A stretch of 64,000 nucleotides of DNA from an uncultured Desulfovibrio sp. (GCA_913060505.1 CAJXRQ010000012.1:1-64000), one strand, 5' to 3'; shown: positions 7,280 through 18,196, counted from the first letter of the stretch. Program-made: numbers and translations. Notes: a model not told the origin generated them from the sequence alone.

Positions 7280-9181
7280 ATGCTTGAGATAATGCGTGAA
7301 AACGCTCAGAGCTGGATCATCAAGATTCTCTTTGCCATCATAATACTCGCCTTCGTGCTCACGTTCGGCCTCGGCGGATTCAACAGCAAAGGCGATCCTA
7401 TCGTCGCCTATGTTGACGACGATCCTATCTCCCGAGTGCAATTCGAGATCAAGCTGGCGCGTTTCGTGGAGAACCTGCGCAAAAACAGGCATCTGACTGC
7501 CGAGCAGTTGGAAAGCCCGCAACTCAAGCAGATGGTTCTTGACGATATGATCTCCCGGTTGCTGATGATGCATGAAGCACAAAAGCTTGGCATCACCATT
7601 TCCGACGACGAGGTCTACAAGGCCATCAGCTCCATGCCTGCATTCTGGAACAAGACAAAGCACTTCGACAAGAACCGCTACGCGGCACTGCTCCGCCAGA
7701 GCAGAACCACCCCTGAGCAGTTCGAAGCGGAATTCCGCCAGAATCTGATACAGGGCAAGCTGCAACGTTTTGTGTCCAAGACGGCCCAGGCGACTCCGGC
7801 ACAAGGCCGGGCGCTTTACAACTGGCTGCGCGAACAGGCACGCATCAAGTACCTGATCGTCAACCCCGAGGACTTCCTGAACAGAAAGAGTGTGGCGCCA
7901 ACGGACGAGGATATCGCCAAATTCTACAAGGATCATCAGGACAAGTTCCAAAAACCGGCCACGGCAAAATTCGAGTTCATCGCCTTTACGCCGCGCGAGT
8001 TGGCAGCAACCCAGCCGGTTACGGATGAAGAACTCAAGACCTACTATGATGAACACAAGGCCGGATACCAGCAAAAAGAGCAGATCAAGGCTCGCCATAT
8101 CCTGATTTCTCTTGATCCTGCGGCCTCCCCGGCTGAAGTTGAAAAGAGCTTGGCCAAGATCAAGAAGGTGCTGGCAAAAGCCAAAAACGGTAGCAACTTT
8201 GCTGCCTTGGCCAAAAAATATTCCGAAGGACCGTCTGCCGCTACCGGCGGCGACCTCGGATGGTTCGGCCACGGCGCCATGGTAAAGCCCTTTGAAGTTG
8301 CTGCATTTGCATTGAAGAAAGGCGAGATATCCCAGCCGGTTCGCACCAATTTCGGTTGGCACATCATCAAGATAGAGGATCGCAAGGAACCTCGCCAGCA
8401 GGCCTTTGACGAGGTCAGGGAAGATATTCGCGACACCATTGCCGAGGACAAGGCAGCCGACAAGGTTTCCGACTTGATGGATGAATCCATGGACCGTCTC
8501 TTTTCGGGCATGACGCTCAAGGAGATCGCCAAGGAACTCAAGCTTGAAGTTTCGACTTCGCCCATGGTGTCCGTCGCCCAGGTGCAAAAAGTATTCGGCA
8601 TGACAGCCGAAGCTGCTGAAGTGCTCTTCAACGCGCCGGTCGGACAAAAGCCCAAAACACCGCTGGCCATTGAAAATGGTTACGTGTTGGCTGAAAAGCT
8701 CAAGGAAGAACCGACTGCTCCCATTCCTTTGGAAAAGGTTTCGGCACAAATCGGCCAGACCCTGCGTTCACAAAACGCTGCAAAAATGGCCAAGGAACAT
8801 GCGCAGGACGTGCTTGCAAAGCTCACTGGCAAAAAGGCCACCGAGGCTCTTGCACAGTACAGGTCTTCCATGAAGGTTTCCGATTCGTTCCGCCGTCAGG
8901 GGCCGATTCCCTCTCTGGGCCAGAACCAAAAGCTGATTTCCGCCATCTTCAAGGGCAAGGAAACGGCATGGTTGCCCGAAGTCTATCGGACTCAGGCCGG
9001 ATTTGTAGTCGCCAGCCTTGCCGAACGCATTGATGCTCCTGAAGCGGAATGGGAAAAGGAAAAGGATTCCTGGGTAAAGACGGCTTCGGACCGCTACTCG
9101 CAGGAAATGTTCCAGGCTTATCTGGATACGCTCCATTCCAAGGCCAACATCGAGATAGTTCGACCGGACCTTCTCAACTAG
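7280..9181 (+). CDS. ppiD: PpiD-type periplasmic peptidyl-prolyl isomerase/chaperone
   Basis: A 633-residue inner-membrane-anchored folding factor facing the periplasm. A single transmembrane helix lies at residues 13-33 (IIKILFAIIILAFVLTFGL), followed by a SurA-like N-terminal chaperone region. A parvulin (PpiC) domain spans about residues 265-365, with QIKARHILISL, GGDLGWFGHGAMV and TNFGWHIIKI. A second, divergent isomerase-like half makes up the C-terminal third. The architecture matches PpiD, which helps proteins leaving the Sec translocon. It lies 30 bases behind aconitase and ends at a strong terminator. Confidence 0.88.
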   Translation: MLEIMRENAQSWIIKILFAIIILAFVLTFGLGGFNSKGDPIVAYVDDDPISRVQFEIKLARFVENLRKNRHLTAEQLESPQLKQMVLDDMISRLLMMHEAQKLGITISDDEVYKAISSMPAFWNKTKHFDKNRYAALLRQSRTTPEQFEAEFRQNLIQGKLQRFVSKTAQATPAQGRALYNWLREQARIKYLIVNPEDFLNRKSVAPTDEDIAKFYKDHQDKFQKPATAKFEFIAFTPRELAATQPVTDEELKTYYDEHKAGYQQKEQIKARHILISLDPAASPAEVEKSLAKIKKVLAKAKNGSNFAALAKKYSEGPSAATGGDLGWFGHGAMVKPFEVAAFALKKGEISQPVRTNFGWHIIKIEDRKEPRQQAFDEVREDIRDTIAEDKAADKVSDLMDESMDRLFSGMTLKEIAKELKLEVSTSPMVSVAQVQKVFGMTAEAAEVLFNAPVGQKPKTPLAIENGYVLAEKLKEEPTAPIPLEKVSAQIGQTLRSQNAAKMAKEHAQDVLAKLTGKKATEALAQYRSSMKVSDSFRRQGPIPSLGQNQKLISAIFKGKETAWLPEVYRTQAGFVVASLAERIDAPEAEWEKEKDSWVKTASDRYSQEMFQAYLDTLHSKANIEIVRPDLLN

Positions 9182-9205
9182 GTTGATTTGGCAAAACAGA
9201 AAAAT

Positions 9206-9238
9206 AAAGGGCCGCACCATCATGGTGCGGCCCTTTTT
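9206..9238. terminator. Bidirectional terminator between convergent genes
   Basis: A near-perfect palindrome, GGGCCGCACCAT-C-ATGGTGCGGCCC (9209-9233), has AAA on its left and TTTTT on its right. It can end ppiD transcripts rightward and those of the convergent PEP-synthase-like gene leftward. Confidence 0.92.
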
Positions 9239-9262
9239 ATCTAGCCTGCAAGCAGCAGTTGA

Positions 9263-12214
9263 TCAGGACGCCTTCATGACACACTTGGAACTGCGACCAT
9301 CCACTTTCACAATTATGGGGGCTTCAAGGCGCACACAGGCAATGAATTCGCCGCATTCCTCTCCAGGCTGGGCCGTTATCCATTGCCAGTCCAGCCGGCT
9401 CTCACCAACTTCGGGAACCATGACATAATTGATGCCCAACGTGGTTATGTTATGGAAAAAATGTGATCCTTGCGAAGGTTCGACCTTAAGATTTTCCGCG
9501 TAAGTCTCAACGATTACCGAGACACCGGAAATATCGGCCCATTCCACGGGGATCCCCAGCCAAGGGTCGGATGATCCCCACCGCCCCGGACCGATAAGCA
9601 CATATTTTCTATTCCCGGTGACCATTCGATGATTTACGGCTCCAATCTCCCGAGCAATACGCTCCGTGTGGGCAGGATCAAAAATGTCGGGCCGCACATA
9701 GACGATATCCATGATGTCAGCTTTCTCGGCATTGCCCAGTGCGTGCTCCGAATAACAAAAGCCCTGTTCCATTTCTTCAGTACTGATGTCCACATGGGTC
9801 AGCGAGCCGAGCGCGCTCATGGGACGCACCTGCAACAGTGCGAATACGGGTTTGCGCCCATCATTATACATATTCACAGCAAATTCCATTTCCACCGGGC
9901 CTCCCATGGCTTCCTGAGCCACGGCAAGGACATCGTCCAGCACCTTTGCCAGCGGAATGCTTCTGTGCTTGAGCACGGGCGCAAAAAGCATGACCTTGGG
10001 CCCCGGCACAGCTGCCGTATCACGAAAGATGTCCTGATCCGGCAAATAGGTGGACGCCAGCAGGGAAAGCGGCCCATCCGGCTCCGCATCCGCAATGTCG
10101 CGTCGAACAACGTTGGCACCTTTTACAATCCGTGAACCGCGTATGCCCGGCATCGCAAGGGAATAAAAGAACGTCTGGGCGTTACGCAACGCTTCCCCGG
10201 TTGTCGGACATTGTGGCAGCACCTGCGGATGCCGGGGAGAAAACCGCAAGCACTTTTCTCCATCCACGACTGTCTTGCCAAAGCCCATGGCAACCGTGGC
10301 CACACCGTCTTCGGGCTTCATGCGGCCGAACGGATAGTAGTTATATGACTGCGCCACGCCGGACATGGCCGGGTAATAATGGCTGTCATGTTGCTCGCCC
10401 ATGACTTCCTGAATAATCACTCCCATACGTTCTTCATCCGTTCGCAGATTGACCCGCCGTGAAAACGCCTTGGGCGACCGAAAGTAGGTTGAGGCGAAAA
10501 CCAGTTTTATGGCCTGCTCCAACTGAAGCAGGCGAAATTCCAATTCGGGATGATCATTGGGAAGCATGTAGGTGGAATACAGCCCGGCATAAGCCTGAAA
10601 CTGGGCATCCTCCAACAGGCTGGAGGAACGTACGGCCAGAGGATGGCGAATCTCCATGAGATAGGCGCCCAATTGGCGATGGATCCATTCCGGGAACACC
10701 GCTTCTTCAAACAGCCGCACAACATCTTCGTCATCCACGACTGTTTCGGCCAAATGGCGAAGTCCATTGAGATCCACAAACTCGTCAAAGCAGGTTGTGG
10801 CCAAAGCCAACGTGCGCGGAGCCGTAACTTCCATGCTCTCCGCATATTTTTCCTGAAGATCGGTTGCCCGTTCCAGCATGGCGAATAAGAAGGCCACCCC
10901 ACGGGCCTTGCCGCCCAAGGACCCGTCACCTATTTTCATAAAATCCGTGGCAGGGTCGAAGTCCCGGGGATTAAATGTAACCACGACACCTTTTTGCCGC
11001 TGCTTGCGCCTCTCGTGTATGCGCTCAACAAGAAATTCCCGCAAAGCCCTGGCGTTCTCAAAATCCCCTTCCGTCAATGGACGAACCGTACAGGCCAGAC
11101 CGAACTCGGTACGCGCAAAAAACCAGCGGGAAAAATCATTATGCCGGGCATGGCGCAAAAACACTTCGTCAGGAATGACGCGGATGAGTTTTTCCAACAC
11201 ATACAGGCTACTGGCCCGTGCCATTTCGCTTCCATCCTCTCTCCGAAAAATGAAATCACCGAAGCCCAGTTGGTCGGCCACGAAACGCTTGCCCGCCTCC
11301 ATCAGCAGCGGTGAATTCTTGTCCACAAAAAAAGCGGGAATGGATTCGGCCTGTTTTGCGTTGGACGGCTCGTTACTGGCCATAAGCAGCGGGATATCCT
11401 TGCGTCGCCGCTTGATCTCCCGCAGCAGGCTAACTCCGGCGTCATCACACATCTCTCCGTTCCAGGGAAAGCGAACGTCTGAAATCACGCCCTGCACATG
11501 TTCGGCATAGATGTCAAAAAGCGCCATGGCCCGTTCATAATTCTCGGCCAGCAGAATTTTCGGACGGGCGCGCATGGTCAACAGCCGATGTTCCTGATTC
11601 AGGCCGTGCTCAATCACTGCCTGTGTCTGCCGAACCAGTTCCTTGTACAGAATGGGCAGCAGGGAAGAGGCATAGCGTGGAGAATCCTCAACAAAAATGA
11701 TGACCCGGATACCGCCTGTACGGGTGTCGACGTCCACGTTCCAGGCATCCTCGCACAGTTTGACCATGGCTACCAACAGCTCCGCGTCGCCCGACCACAC
11801 AAAATGCAGGTCGAACCAATCCGGCCTGCCTTCCGGAAAACGGACATCGCGATGGGTCAGCAAGGCCACAGGCATGTCAGGAGCAGCCTCCTTCACGGCC
11901 CGCGCAGCGTTCACGTCCTCCATATCCGCAATCTGGGGCATATGAATGACCAGGTCAAAAGAACGCCGCTCCAGTTCGCGCAAGGCTTCGTCCACGGACG
12001 ATACCCACGCCAACCGGGGAGGATGGGAAAGGTTCAGGCCTCGATATTCACTGACGATACGCTCGGAGAGCTTGCAATCCTCCTCCATGACCCACGCATC
12101 GTATGGAGTGGAAATGAGAAGGATATTGCGAACCTTGCGGGCCATGAGCTCGTGATACATGCGGAACTTCGCATCCGCGCCGCCTATGGAACAAAAATCC
12201 CAACCGCGATTCAT
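9263..12214 (-). CDS. Receiver-domain / PEP-synthase ATP-grasp-domain fusion protein
   Basis: A 983-residue protein. The first ~340 residues look like tandem response-regulator folds. One is degenerate (FDLVIHMPQ, no phospho-acceptor Asp at the usual place); the other keeps an acidic pair (FVEDSPRY) and a candidate Asp near 243 (GVISDVRFPWNG). Residues about 430-800 match the PEP-synthase/PPDK nucleotide-binding domain (SLGGKARGVAFL, AVRSSSLLEDAQFQAYAGL, LLQVRPMSAL). The swivelling phosphohistidine domain and the PEP/pyruvate barrel are absent, replaced by a C-terminal region with IGPGRWGSSDPWLG. It cannot be a normal PEP synthase; a signal-controlled phosphotransferase is an inference. It is downstream of gdhA on the same strand. 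Confidence 0.8.
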   Translation of the reverse strand: MNRGWDFCSIGGADAKFRMYHELMARKVRNILLISTPYDAWVMEEDCKLSERIVSEYRGLNLSHPPRLAWVSSVDEALRELERRSFDLVIHMPQIADMEDVNAARAVKEAAPDMPVALLTHRDVRFPEGRPDWFDLHFVWSGDAELLVAMVKLCEDAWNVDVDTRTGGIRVIIFVEDSPRYASSLLPILYKELVRQTQAVIEHGLNQEHRLLTMRARPKILLAENYERAMALFDIYAEHVQGVISDVRFPWNGEMCDDAGVSLLREIKRRRKDIPLLMASNEPSNAKQAESIPAFFVDKNSPLLMEAGKRFVADQLGFGDFIFRREDGSEMARASSLYVLEKLIRVIPDEVFLRHARHNDFSRWFFARTEFGLACTVRPLTEGDFENARALREFLVERIHERRKQRQKGVVVTFNPRDFDPATDFMKIGDGSLGGKARGVAFLFAMLERATDLQEKYAESMEVTAPRTLALATTCFDEFVDLNGLRHLAETVVDDEDVVRLFEEAVFPEWIHRQLGAYLMEIRHPLAVRSSSLLEDAQFQAYAGLYSTYMLPNDHPELEFRLLQLEQAIKLVFASTYFRSPKAFSRRVNLRTDEERMGVIIQEVMGEQHDSHYYPAMSGVAQSYNYYPFGRMKPEDGVATVAMGFGKTVVDGEKCLRFSPRHPQVLPQCPTTGEALRNAQTFFYSLAMPGIRGSRIVKGANVVRRDIADAEPDGPLSLLASTYLPDQDIFRDTAAVPGPKVMLFAPVLKHRSIPLAKVLDDVLAVAQEAMGGPVEMEFAVNMYNDGRKPVFALLQVRPMSALGSLTHVDISTEEMEQGFCYSEHALGNAEKADIMDIVYVRPDIFDPAHTERIAREIGAVNHRMVTGNRKYVLIGPGRWGSSDPWLGIPVEWADISGVSVIVETYAENLKVEPSQGSHFFHNITTLGINYVMVPEVGESRLDWQWITAQPGEECGEFIACVRLEAPIIVKVDGRSSKCVMKAS

Positions 12215-12305
12215 GCACCCGCCTCATGCTTGAAGCGGGAACGATCAGCCGAATACGTCCCCGCCCTGTTCTCCATTACCCGCAGTATGCCATCAATCGC
12301 CTCTT

Positions 12306-13948
<1,643 letters not shown>

Positions 13949-14431
13949 TCAGATATCAGCACTCACAAACTGGCATTCCATGGAGCGGTCCGGATGCACC
14001 GTGATGATGGAAAGTGATCCGGTTTCTCCGAGGCTCCCGGGATTGCACAGCTGTACGCCCTGATTAACGGACCAGTCCCGCGTATGAGTGTGTCCATAAC
14101 ACACGAGGTCATATTCCGGCCCAAATGCATGAGCGACCTTGTCTGCAACCTGAGGACGCGGTCCCCAGCCATGAGTCAGGCCCACGGTCAAACCGCCTAC
14201 GTCCAAAGACAGCTTAGGCTCAAGCGCGTCCACCAGACCGGGATCCCAATCGCAATTGCCTCGAACGGCATGAAAGTTGGGATGTTGGAGAAAAAAGCTC
14301 CAGGCATCAAAGGAAGTAATGTCCCCGCAATGGAACAAAAAATCCGCCGGCTCAAGCCATGTGCGGTACACATGGTCGAGCCAGGCGGGAGTATTCGAAC
14401 AATGAGTGTCGGAAATGACGGCCAACCGCAT
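13949..14431 (-). CDS. Metallophosphoesterase, YfcE/MJ0936 family
   Basis: A 160-residue cytoplasmic phosphodiesterase-type enzyme with a dimetal centre. All motifs of the calcineurin-like fold are present: AVISDTHCSN (DxH), FLFHCGDITS (GD), VRGNCDWD (GNxD), VGLTHGWGP (H) and CYGHTHTRDW (GHTH). The length fits the small YfcE/MJ0936 group, whose natural substrates are mostly unknown. It starts 11 bases after mlaA ends and has no clear ribosome site of its own, so it is probably translated as the last gene of the Mla operon. Confidence 0.88.
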   Translation of the reverse strand: MRLAVISDTHCSNTPAWLDHVYRTWLEPADFLFHCGDITSFDAWSFFLQHPNFHAVRGNCDWDPGLVDALEPKLSLDVGGLTVGLTHGWGPRPQVADKVAHAFGPEYDLVCYGHTHTRDWSVNQGVQLCNPGSLGETGSLSIITVHPDRSMECQFVSADI

Positions 14432-14442
14432 GGGGCTGTCGC

Positions 14443-15231
14443 TTATTCCGAGACCTTCTTGGCGCGCAACTTCAGGTAGGCATCACGCACCGCAGCGTAG
14501 GGATCAACCGAGCTGTCCATCAGGGATTCATAGCGGCCGATCTCGAATGTCAGGGCATTGATCCGGGCATAGGACTTCGTCGCCACGGACCAGTACCACG
14601 GGTGGATATAGGTTGTGGGTGTAATAAAGTACTCACCGACCTTGCCCACGGTGTCACGAGCGGAACTCGGACCAAGCACCGGCCAGACCAGATAAGGGCC
14701 GGGCCCCATGCCCCATGCTCCAAAAGCCTGCCCAATGTCCTCATCGCCCGTGGGGATGGGACGTACTGTTTTGCGGCCTTCAGTCAGGTCGGCAAAACCG
14801 GCAAGACCAATGGTGGAGTTGATAAGAAACTTGGAAGTTTCCATGCCCGCGGACTCGAACTTGCCCTGCAACAGGCAGCCCACCAGACGGACGGGATACA
14901 TCAGGTTGTCGAAGAAATTCCGAACCCAACCGCGAGGACGCTCGGGAATAATGAATTCATATCCTTGGGCCAGCGGTTTGAACACGCCGAAATACAGGGC
15001 ATCGTTGACTTCAAACCAGAACCGGTTCCACCCCTCGAAAGGATCGCTGACTTCAACGGCTTGGCGGTCCAGACCGTCAGTAATGAGCTTTCCGGAATCG
15101 TCCCAGATGTCGTCATCTTCGAACTGAGCCAGTTGCATGCCCGGAGCAGTCTGCCCGGCTTGGGCCATGGCCGCTACCGGTGCCGCAAGCAACACCATCA
15201 GAAGAGTGATGATTCCCAAGTTCAAACGCAT
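14443..15231 (-). CDS. mlaA: Outer-membrane phospholipid-removal protein MlaA (VacJ)
   Basis: A 262-residue protein of the Mla system, which removes mislocalised phospholipids from the outer leaflet of the outer membrane and passes them to MlaC. Family signatures are DPFEGWNRFWFEVNDALYF, RPRGWVRNFFDNL, INSTIGLAGFAD, and DIGQAFGAWGMGPGPYLVWP. The N-terminus is a signal peptide (LLMVLLAAPVAAMAQAG) cleavable after AMA, but it has no lipobox cysteine, unlike E. coli MlaA, which is a lipoprotein. Here it lies in one operon with mlaEFDC, whereas E. coli encodes it elsewhere. Confidence 0.92.
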   Translation of the reverse strand: MRLNLGIITLLMVLLAAPVAAMAQAGQTAPGMQLAQFEDDDIWDDSGKLITDGLDRQAVEVSDPFEGWNRFWFEVNDALYFGVFKPLAQGYEFIIPERPRGWVRNFFDNLMYPVRLVGCLLQGKFESAGMETSKFLINSTIGLAGFADLTEGRKTVRPIPTGDEDIGQAFGAWGMGPGPYLVWPVLGPSSARDTVGKVGEYFITPTTYIHPWYWSVATKSYARINALTFEIGRYESLMDSSVDPYAAVRDAYLKLRAKKVSE

Positions 15232-15254
15232 AACAGAACTCCCCGCAAGGGTAT

Positions 15255-15890
15255 TTATTGGCTTTTTTTCTCCGCAGCCTCAAGTGCGGCTACGCGTTTT
15301 TTGATACGTGTAAGCAATTCATCGACACTGCTGTCATGCAGTATCTCATTGAATTGACTCCGGTAATTTTTTACCAGACTGATTCCCTCTCCAATAATGT
15401 CGTACACGTACCAGCGCCCGTCAATTTTCACGAGCTTATAATTTACAGAAAAGACCTTATCCTTCGCCATGATATCCGTCAAGACCATGGCTTTGGAGCC
15501 CTTGACCATTTCCCTTTTGTACACGACTTTTTCATCGTGGTACTGGCGAATCTGTTTCAGGTAGGTCAGCTCAAGCAATCTGCGGAACGATGTAACCAGT
15601 TGCTTCTGGCCTTCGGCGGACATCTTGAGCCAGGGCCGTCCGACAGCACGCATGGTCAACTGTTCAAAATCAAAATAATCATCAGCCATGTCGCTCAGGC
15701 GATGGATGATCCTATCTTTACCGTCCTCGGTATTCACGGACGGATCCTTGAGAATTGAAATGATCTTGCCGATGGCTTCCTTAATCGTTTCCGTGGGAGT
15801 CATGTCGGCCGCAGCCAGCGAAGGGAGCAGCAACACGGCGCTCAGAACCAACGCGGCGACAACACACTGGGCATGGCTATTCTTCTTCAT
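15255..15890 (-). CDS. mlaC: Periplasmic phospholipid shuttle MlaC (Ttg2D family)
   Basis: A 211-residue periplasmic lipid-binding protein that carries phospholipid between MlaA and the MlaFED complex. A signal peptide is clear at residues 1-28 (CVVAALVLSAVLLLPSLAAA, cut near AAA-DMTP). The body has the MlaC/toluene-tolerance pattern: DDYFDFEQLTMRAVGRPW, FRRLLELTYLKQIRQYHDE, VNYKLVKIDGRWYVYDIIGE and SLVKNYRSQFNEIL. It lies 23 bases before mlaA and two bases after mlaD. Confidence 0.92.
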   Translation of the reverse strand: MKKNSHAQCVVAALVLSAVLLLPSLAAADMTPTETIKEAIGKIISILKDPSVNTEDGKDRIIHRLSDMADDYFDFEQLTMRAVGRPWLKMSAEGQKQLVTSFRRLLELTYLKQIRQYHDEKVVYKREMVKGSKAMVLTDIMAKDKVFSVNYKLVKIDGRWYVYDIIGEGISLVKNYRSQFNEILHDSSVDELLTRIKKRVAALEAAEKKSQ

Positions 15891-15892
15891 TT

Positions 15893-16339
15893 TTACACCT
15901 TTCCGAAAGCGAACTTGCTGATCAGACTTTCAATATCGAGGGCCGGCTCGGTTTCAAACAACGTATCTCCGTCCTTGACAGGATCGCCTACCCCGCCAGG
16001 GGCTATCTTCACGAATTTATCGCCGATCAGACCGCTGGTTTTGATAGAGGCAATGGCGTCGTCGGTCAGCTTGACATTCCTGAGAATCATCATTTCCACG
16101 TGCGCCAGACCATCCTTCTGGTTGAGGCTGATGAAATTCACGAACCCGACCTCAACCCCGTAGACCTGCACCGGGGCATTGACCTTGAGCCCGGACACAT
16201 CCGTAAAGTCCGCCTTCAACATGTAATAATCGTCGGAAAACAGGGTCACGTTGCCAAGCTTGACACTCATATATGCCATAACGACGAGACCGATCAATAC
16301 AAATATGCCGACAGCGGTTTCCTTACCGTATTTCTTCAT
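15893..16339 (-). CDS. mlaD: MCE-domain protein MlaD
   Basis: A 148-residue inner-membrane-anchored protein whose hexameric MCE ring forms the lipid channel of the MlaFED transporter. Residues 8-28 form one transmembrane helix (AVGIFVLIGLVVMAYMSVKL). The MCE domain follows, with DVSGLKVNAPVQVYGVEVG and TSGLIGDKFVKIAPGG. The length is typical of short MlaD proteins. AAGGA precedes the start. It is placed between the ATPase and mlaC as in other Gram-negative bacteria. Confidence 0.92.
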   Translation of the reverse strand: MKKYGKETAVGIFVLIGLVVMAYMSVKLGNVTLFSDDYYMLKADFTDVSGLKVNAPVQVYGVEVGFVNFISLNQKDGLAHVEMMILRNVKLTDDAIASIKTSGLIGDKFVKIAPGGVGDPVKDGDTLFETEPALDIESLISKFAFGKV

Positions 16340-16364
16340 TATAAAAATCCTTGCGGGCCAAGCC

Positions 16365-17192
16365 CTACTCTTCGCCCAACAACTGGGTACAATTGAGTTT
16401 CATCATGCCGGGATCAATGGGAGGCATGGTAAGCCGCGGCGTGTCGCGTTCCGGAGCCTCGCGATCCAGAAAGCTGCGAAGGTATTCATCTTCCTGCGCT
16501 TCCAGATCTTCAACGCTGCCCTGAAAAAGGCAACGGCCGTCGCCGAGTACGACCACGTAGTCGGCAATTGTACGCATGCTCGCCAAATCATGGGTGACGA
16601 CCACGGTTGTCATGTCGAAATGCCCCATCATTTCCAACAAAAGCTGATCAAGCTCGGCCGACATAACCGGGTCAAGCCCGGAAGTGGGTTCGTCACAAAA
16701 AAGTACCTGGGGATCCATAACCAACGCCCTGGCCAGTCCGGCGCGCTTGCGCATGCCGCCGGAAAGCTCGTGCGGAAAAAGGTCCATGGCGTGTTCCAAA
16801 CCAACCAGCTCAAGCTTGTGGTGCACGATGTCCATAATCTGCGATTCCCTGAGGCGCGTGTGCTCCCGCAGAGGCAGGGCAACGTTGTCCCTGAGCCTGA
16901 GCGATCCCAGCAACGCACCGTCCTGAAACAATGCGCCCATGCGCTGACGAAGACATCGGAATGCCTTGCCGGAAAGGGAGAACACATCATGTCCGCCGAT
17001 AAAAATCGAACCCCGGAGGGGTTGGTGCAGACGAAGAATGTGCTTGAGCAACGTGGATTTTCCACACCCGGAACCGCCGACGATCATGGTGATCTTGCCG
17101 CCGGGTATCTCAATATCCATATCGCTGACTACGGGAGTCTTTCCGTAGCCCACTGTCAGTGATTCAAGCCGTATTCCGGGTGCCGTTGCCAT
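16365..17192 (-). CDS. mlaF: Phospholipid ABC transporter ATP-binding protein MlaF
   Basis: The cytoplasmic ATPase of the MlaFED complex, 275 residues. Walker A is GGSGCGKSTLLKHI, the ABC signature is ELSGGMRKRAGLARAL, Walker B is VLFCDEPTSGLDP, and the switch His is in VVVTHDLASM. The LSGGM form of the signature and the DEPTSGLDP block are typical of MlaF. GGAG lies just ahead of the start. The gap to mlaE is 13 bases. Confidence 0.94.
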   Translation of the reverse strand: MATAPGIRLESLTVGYGKTPVVSDMDIEIPGGKITMIVGGSGCGKSTLLKHILRLHQPLRGSIFIGGHDVFSLSGKAFRCLRQRMGALFQDGALLGSLRLRDNVALPLREHTRLRESQIMDIVHHKLELVGLEHAMDLFPHELSGGMRKRAGLARALVMDPQVLFCDEPTSGLDPVMSAELDQLLLEMMGHFDMTTVVVTHDLASMRTIADYVVVLGDGRCLFQGSVEDLEAQEDEYLRSFLDREAPERDTPRLTMPPIDPGMMKLNCTQLLGEE

Positions 17193-17205
17193 AAATTCTC
17201 CAAAC

Positions 17206-18009
17206 CTACCAAAGCAGCGAAGTCAGAATATAGTCCGCAGCGAGGATGACCACGCAGGACTTGACCACTGCGGAAGTCGTAGACTGGCTCACGCCCTCCG
17301 GGCCAACCCGTCCACGAAGATGTGTAAAATAACCTTCGTAACAACAAATGGTGCAGACCAACACGGCAAACGCCAGTGCCTTGATGAATCCGCCTTCGAT
17401 ATCAGCCCAGGAAAGCGAAGCCTGTACACGATACCAGTATACTCCCGCGTTGGCGCCGAGCAGGCGTACGCCGGTCAACCAGCCGCCGGCAATGGCAATG
17501 AGATTGAAAAACGCGGTAAGGATGGGAAAGCTGATTATACAGGCAGCCATTTTCGGCGCCACCAGATACCGCATGGGATTGATATCCATAATGGTCAGGG
17601 CGTCGATCTGCTCGGAAATTCGCATAACCCCGATTTCCGCCGTCATGGCGGAACCGGCCCGGCCGGTGAGCATGATGGCGGTCAACACCGGAGCAAGTTC
17701 GCGCACCATGGAAAGGGCCACGCCCGTACCAAGAAAACCATCCGCGCCGAAAGAGGAAAGGGCGAAGTACAGCTGCATGCCCATGACCATGCCGGTGAAC
17801 AGGCCGATGAGTGCAATGACACTCACGGACTGGACGCCAATAAAATAGATTTGACGCACACTCTTGGAGAATTGGCCCCATCCGGCAAAGACAAAGCGCA
17901 CGGAATCCAGAAAAAAGATGGACATGGCGCCCAATTCTTCCAAAAACCGCAATGCAACACTGCCGAGGGCATTAAACGGGGTCAAAAAGCCCCCTGTCGC
18001 TTGTGACAT
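17206..18009 (-). CDS. mlaE: Phospholipid ABC transporter permease MlaE
   Basis: The membrane permease of the MlaFED complex, 267 residues with about five to six hydrophobic segments. The MlaE/YrbE signature is ELAPVLTAIMLTGRAGSAM followed by AEIGVMRISEQIDALTIMDI, and the C-terminal part has YEGYFTHLRGRVGPEGVSQS. I prefer the ATG at 18009, nine bases after GGAG, over an in-frame GTG six codons upstream. It is the first gene of the Mla operon, with a candidate promoter about 150 bases upstream. Confidence 0.92.
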   Translation of the reverse strand: MSQATGGFLTPFNALGSVALRFLEELGAMSIFFLDSVRFVFAGWGQFSKSVRQIYFIGVQSVSVIALIGLFTGMVMGMQLYFALSSFGADGFLGTGVALSMVRELAPVLTAIMLTGRAGSAMTAEIGVMRISEQIDALTIMDINPMRYLVAPKMAACIISFPILTAFFNLIAIAGGWLTGVRLLGANAGVYWYRVQASLSWADIEGGFIKALAFAVLVCTICCYEGYFTHLRGRVGPEGVSQSTTSAVVKSCVVILAADYILTSLLW

Positions 18010-18157
18010 GAAACGTTTCTCCAACACTTATACAGCCGGAAACCGACCCAGAGCGCGCCACGCAAGGGCGCAGACCGATTTTCCCTAAAGTTTTACGGGC
18101 AGAATGTCCCACCATAATCATCCGCTGTCTTACAGAAAGAGTCCGCAATCAGCAAGA

Positions 18158-18185
18158 TCTATATAATTATTATATACAAACTCAA
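18158..18185 (-). promoter_or_regulatory. Candidate promoter of the mla operon
   Basis: On the minus strand TTGAGT (18185-18180) is followed after 16 bases by TATAGA (18163-18158), within a strongly AT-rich patch just beyond the HD-domain gene. Transcription would start near 18151, leaving a leader of roughly 140 bases before mlaE. Confidence 0.4.
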
Positions 18186-18196
18186 GCATTGCGTAC

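Noticed and set aside
9263-12214. Annotation as a functional phosphoenolpyruvate synthase
   Set aside because: Only the nucleotide-binding domain is visible. The phosphohistidine segment and the PEP-binding barrel are missing, so the standard name would mislead.
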